64,000 bases of DNA from Caulobacter sp. S45 (GTDB taxonomy: Bacteria > Pseudomonadota > Alphaproteobacteria > Caulobacterales > Caulobacteraceae): positions 2,003,539 to 2,067,538 of the forward strand of contig NZ_LMUL01000014.1 in NCBI RefSeq assembly GCF_009765965.1, written 5' to 3'. The notes under the pieces are model-generated. The model saw only the letters and a program-made list of their open reading frames with translations, did no database searches and was not told the DNA's origin. The position numbers and the translations under genes are program-made. Shown in pieces: positions 1 through 9,567 of this stretch (the stretch's first letter is position 1; every line of letters starts with the position of its first letter).

Positions 1-2
1 AG

Positions 3-2147
3 GCCGGCGCCTCGCGTTACATGGTCGAGCCCAACGTCAAGGAGGGCAAGGGCGGCCTTCGCGACCTCAACACCCTGTTCTGGATCGCCCAGTACCTGCA
101 CCCGGTGGACGAGCCGCGCGAGCTGATGCGGCTGAAGGACTTCAACCGGCGCGAGGTGAAGGCCTTCCTGCGCGCCTTCGACTTCCTGTGGGCGGTGCGT
201 GCGCACATGCACTTCATCACCGGCCGGGCCGAGGAGCGGCTGACCTTCGACCTGCAGCCCGAGGTGGCGCGGCGCATGGGCTATGGCGACGAGACCGGCG
301 ACGCGGTGGTGGTGGAGCGCTTCATGCGCCGCTACTTCCTGATCGCCCGCGAGGTGGGCGTGCTGACCCGCACCTTCTGCGCCAAGCTGGAAGCCGATCA
401 CGCCAAGCGGCCGCAGGGCCTGTCACGCCTGTTCCCGCGCCGCAGCCCGCCTCGCCGCGAGCTGGAGCCCGGCTTCCATGAAAGCGACGGGCGACTCTGC
501 GTCGAGGGGCCGGAGACCTTCGAGCGCGATCCCGTGAACCTGCTGCGCATCTTCCGCGTCGCCGATGTCCACGACCTCGACCTGCATCCCGACGCCTTCG
601 CGGCGGTGAACCGCTCGCTGCACCTGATCGGGGCCAAGCTGAGACGCGATCCCGATGCGGCGCGGGCCTTCCTGGACGTGCTGGCGTTCGGGACCGAGAC
701 CCTGCGCACCCTGACGCTGATGAACGAGAGCGGGGTGCTCGGCCGCTATCTGCCGGAGTTCGGCCGCATCGTCGGCCAGATGCAGTTCAACATGTACCAC
801 GCCTACACCACCGACGAGCACACCCTGCGCGCGGTGGGCTACATCGCCGACATCGCCGGCGGTCGGCTGGGCGAGGACCATCCGCTGGCGGTGAGCATCC
901 TGCCGCTGATCGCCGACCGCGAGGCGCTGTTCCTGGCCATGCTGCTGCACGACACCGGCAAGGGCGGCGCGCCGGGCGGCCAGGAACTGGCCGGCGCCCG
1001 CAACGCGCGCCTGGCCTGCGAGCGGCTGGGCCTGTCGTCGGAGCGGGTGGAGTTCGCCGCCTGGCTAGTCCAGCACCACCTGGTGATGTCCGACTACGCC
1101 CAGAAGCGCGACCTGGGCGATCCGCGCACCATCGCCGCCTTCGCCCGCATCGTGCAGGACCCCGACCGGCTGCGCTGCCTGGCCGTGCTCACCGCCGCCG
1201 ATATCCGCGCGGTCGGGCCCGGCGTCTGGAACGGCTGGAAGGGCCAGCTGCTGCGCCAGCTCTACACCTCCACCGAGGCGGTGTTCCGCGGCGGACGGCC
1301 GTCCGACCTGGCGTTCGAGGCGGTGGACGACATCCAGCAGATCCTGGCCGAGGCCGCGCGCACGCGCTTGGAAAACGCCGCAGAAAACGGCGGCGCGGCC
1401 CGGAGCTGGGCCCAGTCGATGGAGGACGCCTACTTCGTCGCCTTCGCCGCCAAGGCCCAGCTCGAGCACCTGTCCCTGGTCCAGCGCGCGGTGCAGGAGG
1501 GCGCGGCGGCCTCCGCCCGGCTGATGGCGGACTGGAACGCGGTGGAGATCTCGGTCGCCGCCCCGGACCGGCGCGGCCTGTTCGCCGACCTGACCGCGGC
1601 CATGGCCTCGCTCGGCGCCAATGTGGTGGGCGCGCGGGTGTTCACCTCCGCGTCCGGGGGCGCGCTGGATATCTTCCATGTCCAGGATCGCTCGGGCGCA
1701 CCGTTCGGCGAGGCCGATCCCCGCAGCCTGGACCGGCTGCTGGCGGCGCTGGAAACCGCCGGATGCGGCCAATCTCCGGCGGACGAGCCCCGCCGCCTCG
1801 ATCTCGGACGCGCCAGCGCCTTTTCCGTGGCTCCGGCGGTGGCGGTGGACAACGAGGCGTCGGACATGGCCACCGTGGTCGAAGTGTCCGGCCGCGATCG
1901 GCCCGGCCTGCTCCAGGCGGTGTCGCGCACCCTGGCCGACGCCGGCCTGTCCGTGCAGTCCGCCCACATCGAAAGCTTCGGCGAGCGGGCGGTGGACGCC
2001 TTCTACGTCACCGATGCGGAAGGGCGGAAACTGACCGAGCCCTACGCCATCGCCGCCCTGAAGCAGGAGTTGAAGGCCGTGCTGCTCGCAGTGGAGCCCG
2101 AGGTCGAGAAGGCCCGCGCCCGCATTGGCGCCCGCGCCCTAGTCTGA
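3..2147 (+). CDS. glnD: [Protein-PII] uridylyltransferase/uridylyl-removing enzyme GlnD (5' truncated by window edge)
   Basis: Bifunctional nitrogen sensor that uridylylates PII under nitrogen limitation and deuridylylates it when glutamine is high. The frame is open from the window edge, so about 714 C-terminal residues are visible. The first visible residues include VEPNVKEGKGGLRDL, a conserved block at the end of the nucleotidyltransferase region. An HD hydrolase domain follows (LLHDTGKGG, then QHHLVMSD), and the last ~190 residues hold two ACT domains (AAPDRRGLFADL and SGRDRPGLLQAV), the glutamine sensor. The N-terminal catalytic GSxxRxD part lies outside the window. murJ follows 65 bases downstream on the same strand. 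Confidence 0.95.
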   Translation, partial: AGASRYMVEPNVKEGKGGLRDLNTLFWIAQYLHPVDEPRELMRLKDFNRREVKAFLRAFDFLWAVRAHMHFITGRAEERLTFDLQPEVARRMGYGDETGDAVVVERFMRRYFLIAREVGVLTRTFCAKLEADHAKRPQGLSRLFPRRSPPRRELEPGFHESDGRLCVEGPETFERDPVNLLRIFRVADVHDLDLHPDAFAAVNRSLHLIGAKLRRDPDAARAFLDVLAFGTETLRTLTLMNESGVLGRYLPEFGRIVGQMQFNMYHAYTTDEHTLRAVGYIADIAGGRLGEDHPLAVSILPLIADREALFLAMLLHDTGKGGAPGGQELAGARNARLACERLGLSSERVEFAAWLVQHHLVMSDYAQKRDLGDPRTIAAFARIVQDPDRLRCLAVLTAADIRAVGPGVWNGWKGQLLRQLYTSTEAVFRGGRPSDLAFEAVDDIQQILAEAARTRLENAAENGGAARSWAQSMEDAYFVAFAAKAQLEHLSLVQRAVQEGAAASARLMADWNAVEISVAAPDRRGLFADLTAAMASLGANVVGARVFTSASGGALDIFHVQDRSGAPFGEADPRSLDRLLAALETAGCGQSPADEPRRLDLGRASAFSVAPAVAVDNEASDMATVVEVSGRDRPGLLQAVSRTLADAGLSVQSAHIESFGERAVDAFYVTDAEGRKLTEPYAIAALKQELKAVLLAVEPEVEKARARIGARALV

Positions 2148-2212
2148 CGAACACCCGGGAGCGATGGCCGGGAACGGTTGACCCCCGCGCCGCACCCCGA
2201 TAGGGCCGCGAG

Positions 2213-3910
2213 GTGACTGGACCCAAGCCGATCCCCCTGCCTGACGCTCCGGGCCTGGATGCGCCCGCCGCCGACGACCCGCTGTCCGAAGCCATGGCCG
2301 ATCCCAGCCGACCGCCGCTTCAGACCCAGGCGCAGGCCGCGTCGCCCCGGCCCAGCCTGATCCGCTCGTCCATGATCGTGTCGAGCCTGACCCTGGTCAG
2401 CCGCATGCTGGGCTTCCTGCGCGACCTGGCGATCAGCTACACCATGGGCGCCAGCGTCGGCTTCGCGGCCGACGCCTATAACACCGCCCTGGCCTTCCCC
2501 AATCTGTTCCGCCGCATCTTCGCCGAGGGGGCCTTCGCCGCCGCCTTCGTGCCGGCCTATTCCAAGGCCCTGGCCAAGGATGGGGAAGAGGTGGCCGACG
2601 TGCTGGCAGGCGACGCCATGGCCGTGCTCGCCGCCGCCACCATCGCCATCACCATCGTCGCCCAGCTGACCATGCCGTGGCTGATGTACCTGATCAATCC
2701 AGGCTACGCGCACGATCCTGCCAAGTTCAAGCTGGCGGTGCTGCTGACCCAGATCGCCATGCCCTACCTGCCCTGCATGGCCATCTACGCCCACCTGTCG
2801 GGCGTGCTGAACGCGCGGGGGCGGTTCGTGGTCTACGCCCTGGCCCCCAGCCTGCTGAACCTCGGCATGCTGATCGCCGTGCTGCCCCAGCACACCGCTC
2901 GAGGCGCCGCCGTCGCCGCCTCGTGGGGCGTCCTGGGCGCAGGCTTGGCCCAGGTCGGGTTGCTGACCTGGGGCGTCAGGAAATCCGGGGCGGCGGTGCA
3001 TTGGAACCTGCCGCGACTGACGCCGGACGTGAAGGCCCTGATCGCCAAGGCCATCCCCGGGGCTGCGGCCGCCAGCGCCACCCAGATCAACATCTTCATC
3101 TCCGGCATCCTGGTCAGCCAGGTGAACGGGGCCCGCTCCTGGCTGGCGGTGGCGGATCGGCTGTACCAGCTCCCCCTGGGCCTGGTGGGCGTAGCCATGG
3201 GCGTAGCCCTGCTCCCGCGCCTGTCCCAGGCCGTCCAGGCCAAGGACCACGCTGGCGGCCAAGCCGCCATGGACGAGGCGGTGGGCTTCTCCCTGGCCCT
3301 GACCCTGCCGGCGGCGGCGGCGCTGACGGCCATGCCCTTCTTCCTGATCGACGGGCTGTTCACCCGCGGCGAATTCAAGGTGTTCGACGCCCACAACACC
3401 GCCCACGCCCTGTTCTGGTACGGGATCGGAACCCCGGCCTTCGTGCTGCAGCAGCTGTTCAGCCGCGCCTTCTTCGCGCGCGGCGACACCAAGACGCCGA
3501 TGAAGTTCGCCATGATCTCGGTGGTGGTGAATATCCTGCTCGGCCTGACCCTGTTCCACTTCATCGGTTTTCCAGGCATCGCGGCGGCCACGGCGACGGC
3601 GGCCTGGCTGAACGTGATCATGATGGCCATGCTGCTCCAGACCCAGGACCACTACACGCCCAGCTGGGAGGCCATCGTGCGCCTGCGCAAGCTGATCGCC
3701 GCCAGCCTGATCATGGGCGCGGTGATGGCGACGGCCTCGTGGCTGCGTCCCCACTACGAGCATTTGCTGCTGCGCAAGGAGATCGCGGTCGGCGTCACCG
3801 TGATCGTGGGCGCCGGGATCTATCTCGCCCTGCTGTTCGCACTGAAGGCGGTGACGCCGGCCGACATCAAGGCCGCGCTGAAGCGTTCGCCGAAGAAGGC
3901 CACGCCATGA
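2213..3910 (+). CDS. murJ: Lipid II flippase MurJ (MviN)
   Basis: Inner-membrane flippase of the MOP/MATE-like superfamily that moves lipid II to the periplasmic face for peptidoglycan synthesis. The protein has about 14 hydrophobic segments; family features are the N-terminal SRMLGFLRD, then FPNLFRRIFAEGAF, and RGDTKTPMK near the middle. The longest reading starts at a GTG (2213) and gives 565 aa. An in-frame ATG at 2294 would give 538 aa, closer to the usual family length. Neither start has a strong ribosome-binding site. The glnD-murJ-trpS order looks like an ancestral housekeeping cluster. Identity is secure, the start is not. Confidence 0.93.
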   Translation: MTGPKPIPLPDAPGLDAPAADDPLSEAMADPSRPPLQTQAQAASPRPSLIRSSMIVSSLTLVSRMLGFLRDLAISYTMGASVGFAADAYNTALAFPNLFRRIFAEGAFAAAFVPAYSKALAKDGEEVADVLAGDAMAVLAAATIAITIVAQLTMPWLMYLINPGYAHDPAKFKLAVLLTQIAMPYLPCMAIYAHLSGVLNARGRFVVYALAPSLLNLGMLIAVLPQHTARGAAVAASWGVLGAGLAQVGLLTWGVRKSGAAVHWNLPRLTPDVKALIAKAIPGAAAASATQINIFISGILVSQVNGARSWLAVADRLYQLPLGLVGVAMGVALLPRLSQAVQAKDHAGGQAAMDEAVGFSLALTLPAAAALTAMPFFLIDGLFTRGEFKVFDAHNTAHALFWYGIGTPAFVLQQLFSRAFFARGDTKTPMKFAMISVVVNILLGLTLFHFIGFPGIAAATATAAWLNVIMMAMLLQTQDHYTPSWEAIVRLRKLIAASLIMGAVMATASWLRPHYEHLLLRKEIAVGVTVIVGAGIYLALLFALKAVTPADIKAALKRSPKKATP

Positions 3911-3911
3911 A

Positions 3912-4055
3912 CCCCTCTCCCTCGAAGGGAGAGGGGCAGGGGTGCGGGTGTGGCCGCCCTGTTTCCGGCATTCACGCGGGGGGCGCCGCCATCGCCTACT
4001 CCCAAGACTCGTGGCCACACCCCCAACCCTGCCCTTCCCCCTTCGAGGGGGAAGG
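3912..4055. repeat. Nested inverted repeat between murJ and trpS
   Basis: Two GC-rich arms (about 3912-3956 and 4011-4055) are imperfect reverse complements. Each outer end is itself a hairpin: CCCTCTCCCTCGAAGGGAG at 3913-3931 continues to 3935, and CCTTCCCCCTTCGAGGGGG at 4033-4051 continues to 4055. The inner ends GTGTGGCC and GGCCACAC pair. The ~55 bases between them look unconstrained. It resembles the REP-like intergenic elements common in Caulobacterales; it may attenuate or terminate murJ transcription before trpS. Confidence 0.7.
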
Positions 4056-4070
4056 AATTAAGCGAAGCTC

Positions 4071-5093
4071 ATGACCGAACCGACCCATTCCCAGCGCGTG
4101 CTTTCCGGCGTGCAGCCGTCCGGCGCGCTTCACCTCGGCAACTACCTGGGGGCGCTGAAGAAGTTCACCGCCTTGCAGGAGACCTACGACTGCTACCTGT
4201 TCGTGGCCGACCTGCACGCCATCACCGTGTGGCAGGAGCCGGCCAAGCTGGCCGATCAGACCCGCGAGATCGCCGCCGCCTATCTGGCCGCCGGCCTCGA
4301 CCCCAAGCGCGCCGCCATCTTCCCCCAGTCGGCGGTCCGCGCGCACGCCGAACTGGCCTGGATTTTCAACTGCACGGCCCGGCTGGGCTGGCTCGACCGC
4401 ATGACCCAGTTCAAGGAGAAGTCCGGCAAGCATAAGGAGCGCTCATCGGTCGGGCTGTACACCTACCCCGTGCTGCAGGCCGCCGACATCCTGGTCTACA
4501 AGGCCACCCACGTGCCTGTGGGCGAGGACCAGAAGCAGCACCTGGAACTCACCCGCGACATCGCCGGCAAGTTCAACACCGACTTCGACGCACCGGACTT
4601 CTTCCCGATCCCGGAACCGCTGATCCAGGGGCCGGGCGCGCGCGTGATGTCGCTGCGCGACGGCTCGGCCAAGATGAGCAAGTCGGACCCCAGCGATCAG
4701 AGCCGCATCAACCTGACCGACACCGCCGACGAGATCCTGCAGAAGATCAAGCGCGCCAAGACCGATCCCGAGCCCTTGCCCGAAACCATCGAAGGCCTGA
4801 CCGATCGGCCCGAGGCCGACAACCTGGTCGGCATCTATGCGGCGCTGACGGGCGAGACCAAGGCCCAGGTGCTGGAACGGTTTGGCGGCCAGGGTTTCGG
4901 CGCCTTCAAGCCCGCGCTGGCCGAGGTGACGGTGGCCGCCATGACCCCCGTGGGCGACGCCATGCGCCGCTACCTGGCCGATCCGGCCGAGATCGACCGC
5001 ATCCTGGCCGCGGGCGCCGAGCGCGCTAACGCCGCCGCCGAGCCCACCCTGGCGGAGGTGAAGCGCATCGTCGGCTTCTGGCCGGGACGGTGA
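4071..5093 (+). CDS. trpS: Tryptophan--tRNA ligase
   Basis: Class Ic aminoacyl-tRNA synthetase that charges tRNA-Trp in the cytoplasm. The 340-aa length is typical of bacterial TrpS. Visible signatures are [17 protein letters not shown] (the HIGH-like ATP-binding motif, near residue 10) and KMSKSDPSD (KMSKS loop, near residue 200). [17 protein letters not shown] lies between them in the Rossmann fold. The start is an ATG 15 bases after the inverted repeat, with AAGCGAAGCTC before it. Confidence 0.97.
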   Translation: MTEPTHSQRVLSGVQPSGALHLGNYLGALKKFTALQETYDCYLFVADLHAITVWQEPAKLADQTREIAAAYLAAGLDPKRAAIFPQSAVRAHAELAWIFNCTARLGWLDRMTQFKEKSGKHKERSSVGLYTYPVLQAADILVYKATHVPVGEDQKQHLELTRDIAGKFNTDFDAPDFFPIPEPLIQGPGARVMSLRDGSAKMSKSDPSDQSRINLTDTADEILQKIKRAKTDPEPLPETIEGLTDRPEADNLVGIYAALTGETKAQVLERFGGQGFGAFKPALAEVTVAAMTPVGDAMRRYLADPAEIDRILAAGAERANAAAEPTLAEVKRIVGFWPGR

Positions 5094-5180
5094 TCTCGCC
5101 TTTCCATTAATTCACAACAAAGGCCTGGATCGCCGCCCGTCGTCATGGGACCCTGACCACACTAGGCGGGGCGAAATGCG

Positions 5181-5594
5181 ATGAGTGATCCGATCTACAA
5201 TCCATCGGCGGCCCTGGTCGGCCCCGAGGACAAGACGATGAGCGTCGTCGTCTATGTCCTGTACCTGCTCGGCTTCATCACCGGCGGACTGACGGCGATG
5301 ATCGGCGTGATCATGGCCTATGTGTTGAAGGGAAGCGCCGGCCAGCGCGCGCTCAGCCACTACGTCTTCCAGATCCGCACCTTCTGGATCGCGCTGATCT
5401 GGCTTGTCGTCTCCGCAGTGCTTTGGTGGGGTGGGCTGCTGCTGACCGTGGTGGTGATCGGCTTCGGCATCATCTTCATCGCCCACTGCATCCAGGTCGT
5501 GATCGCGGTCTGGTACGCGGTGCGCTGCGTCGTCGGCCTGATCGCCGCGCTGCAGGACCAGCCTTACGGCCGCCCGCGCGCCTGGATCCTCTGA
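5181..5594 (+). CDS. DUF4870/Tic20-like small membrane protein
   Basis: A 137-aa integral membrane protein of unknown function. Three hydrophobic stretches are visible: residues ~20-50 ([14 protein letters not shown] onward), ~70-92 and ~92-122. The intervening [13 protein letters not shown] is the pattern seen in DUF4870-type proteins, where a 'SHYRFQIRTFW' motif is typical. It stands alone between trpS and the glycosylase gene, with GGGGCG about ten bases before its ATG. No enzymatic motif is present; the family call rests on length, topology and that motif. Confidence 0.75.
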   Translation: MSDPIYNPSAALVGPEDKTMSVVVYVLYLLGFITGGLTAMIGVIMAYVLKGSAGQRALSHYVFQIRTFWIALIWLVVSAVLWWGGLLLTVVVIGFGIIFIAHCIQVVIAVWYAVRCVVGLIAALQDQPYGRPRAWIL

Positions 5595-5622
5595 GCCCCC
5601 GCTGCAGCCCCCTCTGAAGTCC

Positions 5623-6240
5623 TTGGACACGTTCGCCGGCCTGGCGCTGGACCACGCCTTCCTCGCCCGGCCGGTGACGACGGTGGCGCGAGACCTGATC
5701 GGCGCGCACCTGACGTTGGAGGGCGTGGGCGGCGTCATCGTGGAGACCGAGGCCTATCACCACTTGGAGCCGGCCTCCCACGCCTATCCCGGCCCGACCG
5801 CGCGCAACGCGGTGATGTTCGGCCCGGTCGGCTACGCCTATGTCTACCGCTCCTACGGTATCCACTGGTGCCTCAACATCGTCGCGGGCGAGGAGCCCGG
5901 CAGCGCCGTGCTGATCCGCGCCCTGGAGCCCGAGACAGGCCTCGCACAGATGCGCGCCCGCCGCGGCTTGGAGCCGTTGCGCAGCCTGTGTTCGGGACCC
6001 GGCAAGCTATGCCAGGCCCTCGGCGTCACCCACGAACACAACGGCCTGCCGCTGGACGCCCCGCCGTTCGCGCTCGGCGCCGGCCAGCCTCAGCGAGTCA
6101 TCGCCGGTCCGAGGATCGGCCTCACCAAGGCGGTCGAGCTGCCCTGGCGGTTCGGACTGGCCGGCTCGCCGTACCTGAGCCGGCCTTTTCCGGCCGGCGC
6201 GACGATATCGGAACCGCAATCGGACGCGACGGCTTCCTGA
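5623..6240 (+). CDS. DNA-3-methyladenine glycosylase, AAG/MPG family
   Basis: Base-excision repair glycosylase that removes alkylated purines such as 3-methyladenine and hypoxanthine. The protein has 205 aa, the usual bacterial size. Recognisable parts are [21 protein letters not shown] near residues 27-47, with the catalytic Glu in the ETEAY context, then [27 protein letters not shown] and the glycine-rich [10 protein letters not shown]. The start is TTG at 5623; no better upstream ATG or GTG in the same frame was found after the previous gene. Confidence 0.92.
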   Translation: MDTFAGLALDHAFLARPVTTVARDLIGAHLTLEGVGGVIVETEAYHHLEPASHAYPGPTARNAVMFGPVGYAYVYRSYGIHWCLNIVAGEEPGSAVLIRALEPETGLAQMRARRGLEPLRSLCSGPGKLCQALGVTHEHNGLPLDAPPFALGAGQPQRVIAGPRIGLTKAVELPWRFGLAGSPYLSRPFPAGATISEPQSDATAS

Positions 6241-6311
6241 TCGTCATCGGCGGAGGCTAAGGTCGCGCCGGATGGCGATGAGAGATCGCCAGCAAGACTT
6301 CGGACCCGCGA

Positions 6312-7925
6312 ATGACCCTGCTCAGCCGCTATACCGTCTTCGCCCTGTGCGTGATCGCGATGCTCGCCGCCGGAGCCGCGGCCGCGACCCTGGCCTGGGA
6401 CTGGGCCTGGCCGATCGCGGGGATCGCAGCCGCTCTATTCCTGCTGGGCGTGTGCGACATGGCCCAGACCCGCCATTCCATCCAGCGCAACTATCCCATC
6501 ATCGGCCACATCCGCTGGATGGTGGAGTTCGTCCGCCCGGAAATCCGCCAGTACCTGATCGAGGGCGACGAGGAGGCCGCGCCCTTCACCCGCGATCAGC
6601 GTTCGCTGATCTACAAGCGCGCCAAGGGCGAGATGGGCGAACATCCGTTCGGCACCCTGCTCGAGCCCTACGCCAACGGCTACGAGTTCATCGGCCACTC
6701 CAACCGCCCGGCGACACCCGGAGACCCCAAGAGCTTCCGGATCAAGATCGGCGGCGATCTGTGCGCCAAGCCCTATTCCGCCTCGATCTTCAACATCTCG
6801 GCCATGAGCTTCGGCTCGCTGTCGGCCAACGCCATCCGGGCGCTGAACAAGGGCGCGGCCATGGGCGGCTTCTCCCATGACACCGGCGAGGGCTCGATCA
6901 GCTCCTATCACCGCGAGAACGGCGGCGACATCGTCTGGGAGGTGGCCAGCGGCTATTTCGGCTGTCGCACCAAGGACGGGAAGTTCGATCCGGTCCGGTT
7001 CGCCGAACAGGCCCAGGCCGAGCAGATCAAGATGATCGAGATCAAGCTCAGCCAGGGCGCCAAGCCCGGGCACGGCGGCGTGCTGCCCGGCCCCAAGGTG
7101 ACGCGCGAGATCGCCGAGACCCGGGGCGTACCCGAGGGCGTGGACTGCGTCTCGCCTGCTCGCCACAGCGAGTTCTCCACGCCCCTGGAGCTGATGGACT
7201 TCATCGCCCGCCTGCGCGAGGGCTCGGGCGGCAAGCCGGTCGGATTCAAGCTCTGCATCGGCCACCCGTGGGAGTTCATGGGCATGGTCAAGGCCATGCT
7301 GCAGAGCGGCGTGCGCCCCGACTTCATCGTGGTGGACGGCACCGAGGGTGGCACGGGCGCCGCTCCGCAGGAGTTCACCGACCATATCGGCGCCCCCATG
7401 CGCGAGGGCCTGCTGTTCGTGCACAACACCTTGGTCGGCGCGGGCCTTCGCGACCAGATCCGGATCGGGGCGGCGGGCAAGATTGCCAACGCCTTCGACA
7501 TCGCCAGCGTGCTCGCCATCGGCGCGGACTGGGCCAACGCAGCGCGCGGTTACATGTTCGCGCTGGGCTGCGTGCAATCGCTGAGCTGCAACACCAACCA
7601 CTGCCCCACTGGCGTCGCCACCCAGGACAAGTTGCGCCAGGGCGCCCTGGTGGTCACCGACAAGGCCGAGCGGGTGCGCAACTTCCATGACAAGACCGTT
7701 CAAGCGCTGGCGGACATCCTGGCCGCCGCCGGCCTGCAGCATCCGTCCGAACTTGGGGCCCACCATCTGTCGCGCCGGATCAGCGCCACGGAGATCAAGC
7801 AGTTCTCCGAGATTCACACCTTCCTGAAAAAAGGAGAGCTGCTGAGCGGGGACTGCAACCACGCCTTCTACGCCCAGAATTGGAAGCTCGCCGCCACCGA
7901 CCGGTTCGAAGCCCTGGCCGAGTAA
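6312..7925 (+). CDS. FMN-binding glutamate-synthase-like protein
   Basis: A 537-aa protein with the FMN-binding synthase domain of glutamate synthase large subunits but without the glutaminase domain. Residues ~5-50 form two membrane helices, absent from classical GltB. The catalytic-domain signatures include NISAMSFGSLSANAI, ISSYHRENGGDIVWEV, KPGHGGVLPGPKVT, FIVVDGTEGGTGAAPQEF and, near the C-terminus, the cysteine-containing GCVQSLSCNTNHCPTGVATQ that holds an iron-sulfur cluster in relatives. The electron donor and true substrate of these stand-alone homologues are not established, so glutamate synthase activity should not be assumed. No gltD is nearby. Confidence 0.85.
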   Translation: MTLLSRYTVFALCVIAMLAAGAAAATLAWDWAWPIAGIAAALFLLGVCDMAQTRHSIQRNYPIIGHIRWMVEFVRPEIRQYLIEGDEEAAPFTRDQRSLIYKRAKGEMGEHPFGTLLEPYANGYEFIGHSNRPATPGDPKSFRIKIGGDLCAKPYSASIFNISAMSFGSLSANAIRALNKGAAMGGFSHDTGEGSISSYHRENGGDIVWEVASGYFGCRTKDGKFDPVRFAEQAQAEQIKMIEIKLSQGAKPGHGGVLPGPKVTREIAETRGVPEGVDCVSPARHSEFSTPLELMDFIARLREGSGGKPVGFKLCIGHPWEFMGMVKAMLQSGVRPDFIVVDGTEGGTGAAPQEFTDHIGAPMREGLLFVHNTLVGAGLRDQIRIGAAGKIANAFDIASVLAIGADWANAARGYMFALGCVQSLSCNTNHCPTGVATQDKLRQGALVVTDKAERVRNFHDKTVQALADILAAAGLQHPSELGAHHLSRRISATEIKQFSEIHTFLKKGELLSGDCNHAFYAQNWKLAATDRFEALAE

Positions 7926-7957
7926 GGCGCCTTGGCCCGGTTAGGGCTTCGTTCACC

Positions 7958-9085
7958 ATGAGGGCGGAGCCTGCGGCCGTGAGCGACTCCGATCCCCATC
8001 TACCCCGCGCCCCGGAATTCGGCGAGCCCGCGCCCCTGTTCAGCGCGCCCACCGACGGCATCGCCGCCTACAGCCTGGACGTGGTGGCGGGCCGGTATGT
8101 GGTGCTGATGGTCTTCGGCAGCCTGGGCCTGGAAGCCTGCGCCACGGCCCACGCCCAGGTGCTGGCGCGGCGCGGCCTGTTCGACGACCGCGAGGCCCTG
8201 TTCTTCGGCGTCACCGCCGACCGGGCCGACCGGGCCCAGCGGGGCCTGCGCAACCTTTCGCCCGGCCTGAGATATTTCGACGACTACGACCTGAAGGTGG
8301 CGGGGCTCTACGGCCTGGTGCGCGGCGATAGCCTACAGCCCGCCGTCTTCCTGCTGGACCGGATGTTGCGGGTGATCGCGGCCGAGCCGATCGAGGCGAC
8401 GGGCGTGGTGCTCGACCAGCTGGAAGCGGCCTTGGCGACGGACGGCGTTGGCGCAGAGGCCGGCTTCGCGCCGGTGCTGGAAATCCCCCGTGTGTTCGAG
8501 CCGGCGTTCTGCGCCGAGCTGATCGCCCATTACCGGCGCTCCCGGAGCGAAGAGTCCGGGTTCGCGATCGAGTCGGAGGGGCGCACGGTCAATCTCGCCG
8601 ACCCCCGCTTCAAGCGGCGACGCGACGTGACCATCGCCGATCCCGCTCTGCGCCAAGCCGCCCGCGACCGCCTGCGAGACCGCCTGCTGCCCATGCTGGT
8701 GCGGGCCTGGGGATGGCGGGGGCGGGAGATGGAGCGCGACCTGATCACCTGCTACGACGCCGCCGACCAGGGCTTCTTCAGCGCCCACCGCGACGACGCC
8801 ACCCCCGGCACCGCGCACCGGCGCTTCGCCGTCACCCTGAACCTGAACGCCGAGGATTATACGGGCGGTGAGCTGCGCTTCCCCGAATTCGGGCGCCGCC
8901 TCTACAAGCCGCCCACGGGCGCGGCGGTGGTGTTCGGGTGCGGCCTATTGCACGAGGCCTTGCCCGTGACCACCGGGGTCAGATATGCGCTGGTTCCCTT
9001 CCTATACGACCAGGACGGGGTCCGCGTGCGGCGCGCCTATCTGGATCGGGTCGGTGAAGTCGCCCCGCAATCGGAGGCGCTTTAG
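7958..9085 (+). CDS. Peroxiredoxin-like domain fused to a 2OG-Fe(II) oxygenase
   Basis: A 375-aa two-domain protein. Residues ~15-150 resemble an AhpC/TSA thioredoxin fold (FGEPAPLFSAPTDG, then VVLMVFGSLGLEACATAHAQ with one cysteine). The C-terminal ~200 residues are a prolyl-4-hydroxylase-type dioxygenase: HRDD supplies the HxD iron ligands, LLHEALPV the distal His, and VRYALVPFLY the 2-oxoglutarate-binding Arg. The canonical peroxiredoxin Px3(T/S)xxC motif is not intact, so peroxidase activity is doubtful. The ATG at 7958 is preferred; GTG at 7979 is also possible. Substrate unknown. Confidence 0.8.
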   Translation: MRAEPAAVSDSDPHLPRAPEFGEPAPLFSAPTDGIAAYSLDVVAGRYVVLMVFGSLGLEACATAHAQVLARRGLFDDREALFFGVTADRADRAQRGLRNLSPGLRYFDDYDLKVAGLYGLVRGDSLQPAVFLLDRMLRVIAAEPIEATGVVLDQLEAALATDGVGAEAGFAPVLEIPRVFEPAFCAELIAHYRRSRSEESGFAIESEGRTVNLADPRFKRRRDVTIADPALRQAARDRLRDRLLPMLVRAWGWRGREMERDLITCYDAADQGFFSAHRDDATPGTAHRRFAVTLNLNAEDYTGGELRFPEFGRRLYKPPTGAAVVFGCGLLHEALPVTTGVRYALVPFLYDQDGVRVRRAYLDRVGEVAPQSEAL

Positions 9086-9095
9086 GACTGCAAGA

Positions 9096-9124
9096 TTGAC
9101 GGCACGGGCCGACTTCAGTATATG
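9096..9124 (+). promoter_or_regulatory. Sigma70-type promoter for rpsT
   Basis: TTGACG (9096-9101) and TATATG (9119-9124) are separated by exactly 17 bases. They would place the transcript start near 9131, about 54 bases before the rpsT ATG. The element sits just after the oxygenase stop codon. Confidence 0.65.
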
Positions 9125-9184
9125 CGCCCCTCCCGATTCATCCGCCGCTTGTGGCGGAGCACCACATCTCAGGTTGAATTAATC

Positions 9185-9454
9185 ATGGCCAATACGCCGG
9201 GCGCCAAGAAAGCGGTCCGCAAGATCGAACGTCGTACCGCCGTCAACCGGGCTCGCCGGTCGCGCGTGCGCACCTTCCTGCGGCGCTTCGACGAGGCGGT
9301 CCAGGCCGGCGACGCCGGCGCCGCGAAGTCCGCCTTCATTGAGGCGCAGTCGGAACTTATGCGCGCCGTCTCCAAGGGCGTGGTTCATAAGAACACAGGC
9401 TCGCGCAAGGTGTCGCGTCTGGCTGCCCAGCTGAAGAAGCTTTCCGCAGCCTAA
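9185..9454 (+). CDS. rpsT: 30S ribosomal protein S20
   Basis: Binds 16S rRNA in the body of the small subunit. The 89-aa lysine/arginine-rich sequence begins [17 protein letters not shown], the characteristic S20 N-terminus, and continues with [14 protein letters not shown] and [17 protein letters not shown]. An upstream in-frame extension to 9122 is rejected because it lacks family similarity and would overlap the promoter. A strong terminator follows, and dnaA lies 373 bases downstream; the rpsT-dnaA order is also known in Caulobacter. Confidence 0.97.
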   Translation: MANTPGAKKAVRKIERRTAVNRARRSRVRTFLRRFDEAVQAGDAGAAKSAFIEAQSELMRAVSKGVVHKNTGSRKVSRLAAQLKKLSAA

Positions 9455-9475
9455 TTAAAGAAATTATGTGAAAAC

Positions 9476-9513
9476 AAGGCCGTAGGTGCAAAAGCACCTG
9501 CGGCCTTTTCTTT
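9476..9513 (+). terminator. Rho-independent terminator of rpsT
   Basis: A 14-bp stem (AAGGCCGTAGGTGC at 9476-9489 with GCACCTGCGGCCTT at 9494-9507, one G-U pair) closes an AAAA loop and is followed by TTCTTT. Confidence 0.9.
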
Positions 9514-9567
9514 GTGTTCGGAACATTTCCGCCGCGACGATTTGCACACCTCCCCCATTCTTAAAAA

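Noticed and set aside
2042-4018. 658-aa open frame on the minus strand opposite murJ
   Set aside because: Antisense shadow of a membrane protein gene; extreme Gln/Gly/His content.
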